From: Roseovarius amoyensis
GTDB lineage: Bacteria > Pseudomonadota > Alphaproteobacteria > Rhodobacterales > Rhodobacteraceae
Assembly: GCF_003260265.1 (NCBI RefSeq)
Contig: NZ_QITQ01000004.1
Span: 62,001 to 126,000 of the forward strand
Direction of reading: 5' to 3'
DNA length: 64,000 bases
Part shown: piece after piece, positions 63,414 through 64,000 of the stretch
Layout: each line of letters starts with the position of its first letter
Numbering within the stretch: the first letter of the stretch is position 1
Position numbers and translations under genes: made by a program
The notes under the pieces: generated by a model
The model's input: only the letters and a program-made list of their open reading frames with translations
Database searches by the model: none
Told to the model about the DNA's origin: nothing

Positions 63414-63445
63414 GGGGTTACTTTCGAACGCGTGTATCCGGGCAC

Positions 63446-63468
63446 AAAAAAACGGGCGCGCGGCCCGT
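63446..63468 (-). terminator. Intrinsic terminator just upstream of rimP
   Basis: On the minus strand ACGGGC-CGCGC-GCCCGT forms a 6-base stem, followed by a run of T (seven, the first being in the stem). It is 32 bases before the rimP start, too close to fit a separate promoter downstream easily, so it may attenuate the rimP operon as well as end pip read-through. Confidence 0.7.
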
Positions 63469-63524
63469 CAGAACTTTCCGGTGGAGCCTGCCGGTGTGGA
63501 CCCGGGGGCGCCGCTGTTGAGAGC

Positions 63525-63553
63525 GATATACGCGCGATGGTCCGGGTTCGCAA
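63525..63553 (-). promoter_or_regulatory. Candidate promoter of rimP-nusA-ylxR-infB
   Basis: TTGCGA (63553-63548) and TATATC (63530-63525) with a 17-base spacer on the minus strand. Start of transcription would be near 63518, giving a leader of about 105 bases that includes the terminator at 63468-63446. Confidence 0.45.
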
Positions 63554-63627
63554 GGGGCTTGGCGGCGTTACCTGTCAGATGACAGTGCTGTCGCCCCCCA
63601 GCGGCGGTTGCACGTGGGTGAAATTGC

Positions 63628-63670
63628 CCGGCACGCTTGCGGCCCGGGCATGCGCCCGCCCACCCGGGCG
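63628..63670. repeat. Dispersed intergenic repeat, copy 2
   Basis: CCGGCACGCTTGCGGCCCGG followed by GCATGCGCCCGCC and CACCCGGGCG. It matches 9732-9770 with three mismatches and a 4-base insertion. It contains overlapping short inverted repeats (CCCGGGCATGCGCCCG). Confidence 0.6.
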
Positions 63671-63736
63671 TTCGCATGCCATCTGTCGCAAGCAGCCCCA
63701 ACTCCCAACGATAGGGACAGGATGGCAAAAACCCGC

Positions 63737-64000
63737 TCAATCCCCCCGCGCCAGCGCATCCATCACCCGCACCAGTTCGGCGCTGATGCCGGGCTCTGAC
63801 AGCGCGTGACCGGCCAGCGGGATGATCCGCAAATCGGCCACCGGCCAGGCGCGGGCGATCCGGTGCGCCGAATCAGGCGGGCAGATCATGTCATAGCGCC
63901 CCTGAACGATGGTGCCGGGAATGTGGACGATACGGTCCATCTGGTCCAGAATCTGCCCGTCGCGGTCCAGAAATCCGCCATGGGTGAAATAGTGATTCTC
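63737..64000 (-). CDS. pip: Prolyl aminopeptidase, 3' part (runs off the window)
   Basis: The 87 C-terminal residues are visible, and the frame stays open to the window edge. ENHYFTHGGFLDRDGQIL, HIPGTIVQGRYDMICPP and LAGHALSEPG are the C-terminal segments of alpha/beta-hydrolase prolyl iminopeptidases (S33). D in GRYDMICPP and H in LAGHALSEPG are the catalytic aspartate and histidine. It removes N-terminal proline from peptides. The nucleophile serine and the start lie outside the window. Confidence 0.85.
   Translation of the reverse strand, partial: ENHYFTHGGFLDRDGQILDQMDRIVHIPGTIVQGRYDMICPPDSAHRIARAWPVADLRIIPLAGHALSEPGISAELVRVMDALARGD

Larger units (their letters stand above)
63414..63736. 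other. rimP-pip spacer (323 bases): promoter, terminator and repeat
   Basis: No gene is convincing here. On the minus strand there is a sigma-70-like promoter TTGCGA-N17-TATATC (63553 back to 63525), then a terminator (63468-63446), then the rimP start. A dispersed GC-rich repeat lies at 63628-63670, nearer pip. Confidence 0.6.

Noticed and set aside
63480..63736. tRNA-fMet upstream of rimP as in E. coli
   Set aside because: Looked for a T-arm GGTTCGA and a CCA end on the minus strand; neither is present.
60474..63809. Open frame of over 1100 codons antisense to ylxR, nusA and rimP
   Set aside because: Same shadow effect. It runs across three real genes and their junctions and has no family signature.

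Overview
The window is high-GC, gene-dense chromosomal DNA from an alphaproteobacterium. The gene content points to the Rhodobacteraceae, Roseobacter group: putative ectoine-utilisation genes, a PotFGHI polyamine importer, a DUF5928-type glycosyltransferase, an NDUFA9-like protein, lptCAB-hpf-ptsN and the rimP-nusA-ylxR-infB order. I cannot name the genus. All identifications come from reading the translated sequences and recalling the families; no database search was run. About 56 protein genes and one tRNA-Leu are supported. No rRNA, CRISPR array, prophage or intact insertion sequence was seen.

Layout. 1-6.3 kb: ectoine/5-hydroxyectoine-type catabolism (Lrp/AsnC regulator, eutC, eutB, divergent doeA), a class III diamine aminotransferase and a GntR regulator. 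6.4-12 kb: potFGHI and a FAD-dependent amine oxidoreductase, giving a nitrogen-scavenging island for compatible solutes and polyamines. 12-16.1 kb: kbl, an unassigned PLP lyase/synthase, tdh and an EamA transporter, overlapping like one operon for threonine breakdown. 16.2-21.7 kb: a HyuA-like protein, queG, a GST, mtgA and a compositionally odd LysE exporter. 21.9-27.9 kb: glutamate synthase, transcribed gltD then gltB. 28.1-34 kb: uppP, an NDUFA9-like protein, tRNA-Leu(CAG), an RNase D-type exonuclease, lptC-lptA-lptB, hpf and ptsN. 34-44.7 kb: a surface-polysaccharide region with a sulfotransferase, a GT14/DUF5928 protein, two tandem family 2 glycosyltransferases, galE, galU, kdsB, cysQ and a divergent ABC-2 permease. 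44.7-57.6 kb: alkB, dnaK-dnaJ behind a textbook RpoH promoter, radC, an OmpA-type fusion protein, an unknown exported protein, secA, a parvulin, argJ and a Nudix hydrolase. 57.7-64 kb: a 44-residue mini-gene, a bidirectional terminator, the rimP-nusA-ylxR-infB operon and the 3' part of a prolyl aminopeptidase gene.

How it fits together. The first 12 kb turns osmolytes and polyamines into amino donors. The 34-44 kb block can supply UDP-glucose/UDP-galactose (GalU, GalE), CMP-Kdo (KdsB), glycosyl transfer, sulfation and clearance of the sulfation by-product PAP (CysQ), with a membrane exporter subunit next door. That reads as a sulfated, possibly Kdo-anchored surface glycan, which is inference. 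The most useful non-coding signals are a hairpin that starts at the tRNA-Leu CCA end and covers the rnd ribosome-binding site, a terminator inside the apparent rimP leader, two families of dispersed intergenic repeats, and a TGATCA motif on both sides of the GntR gene. I did not find a convincing wholly new defence or mobile system.
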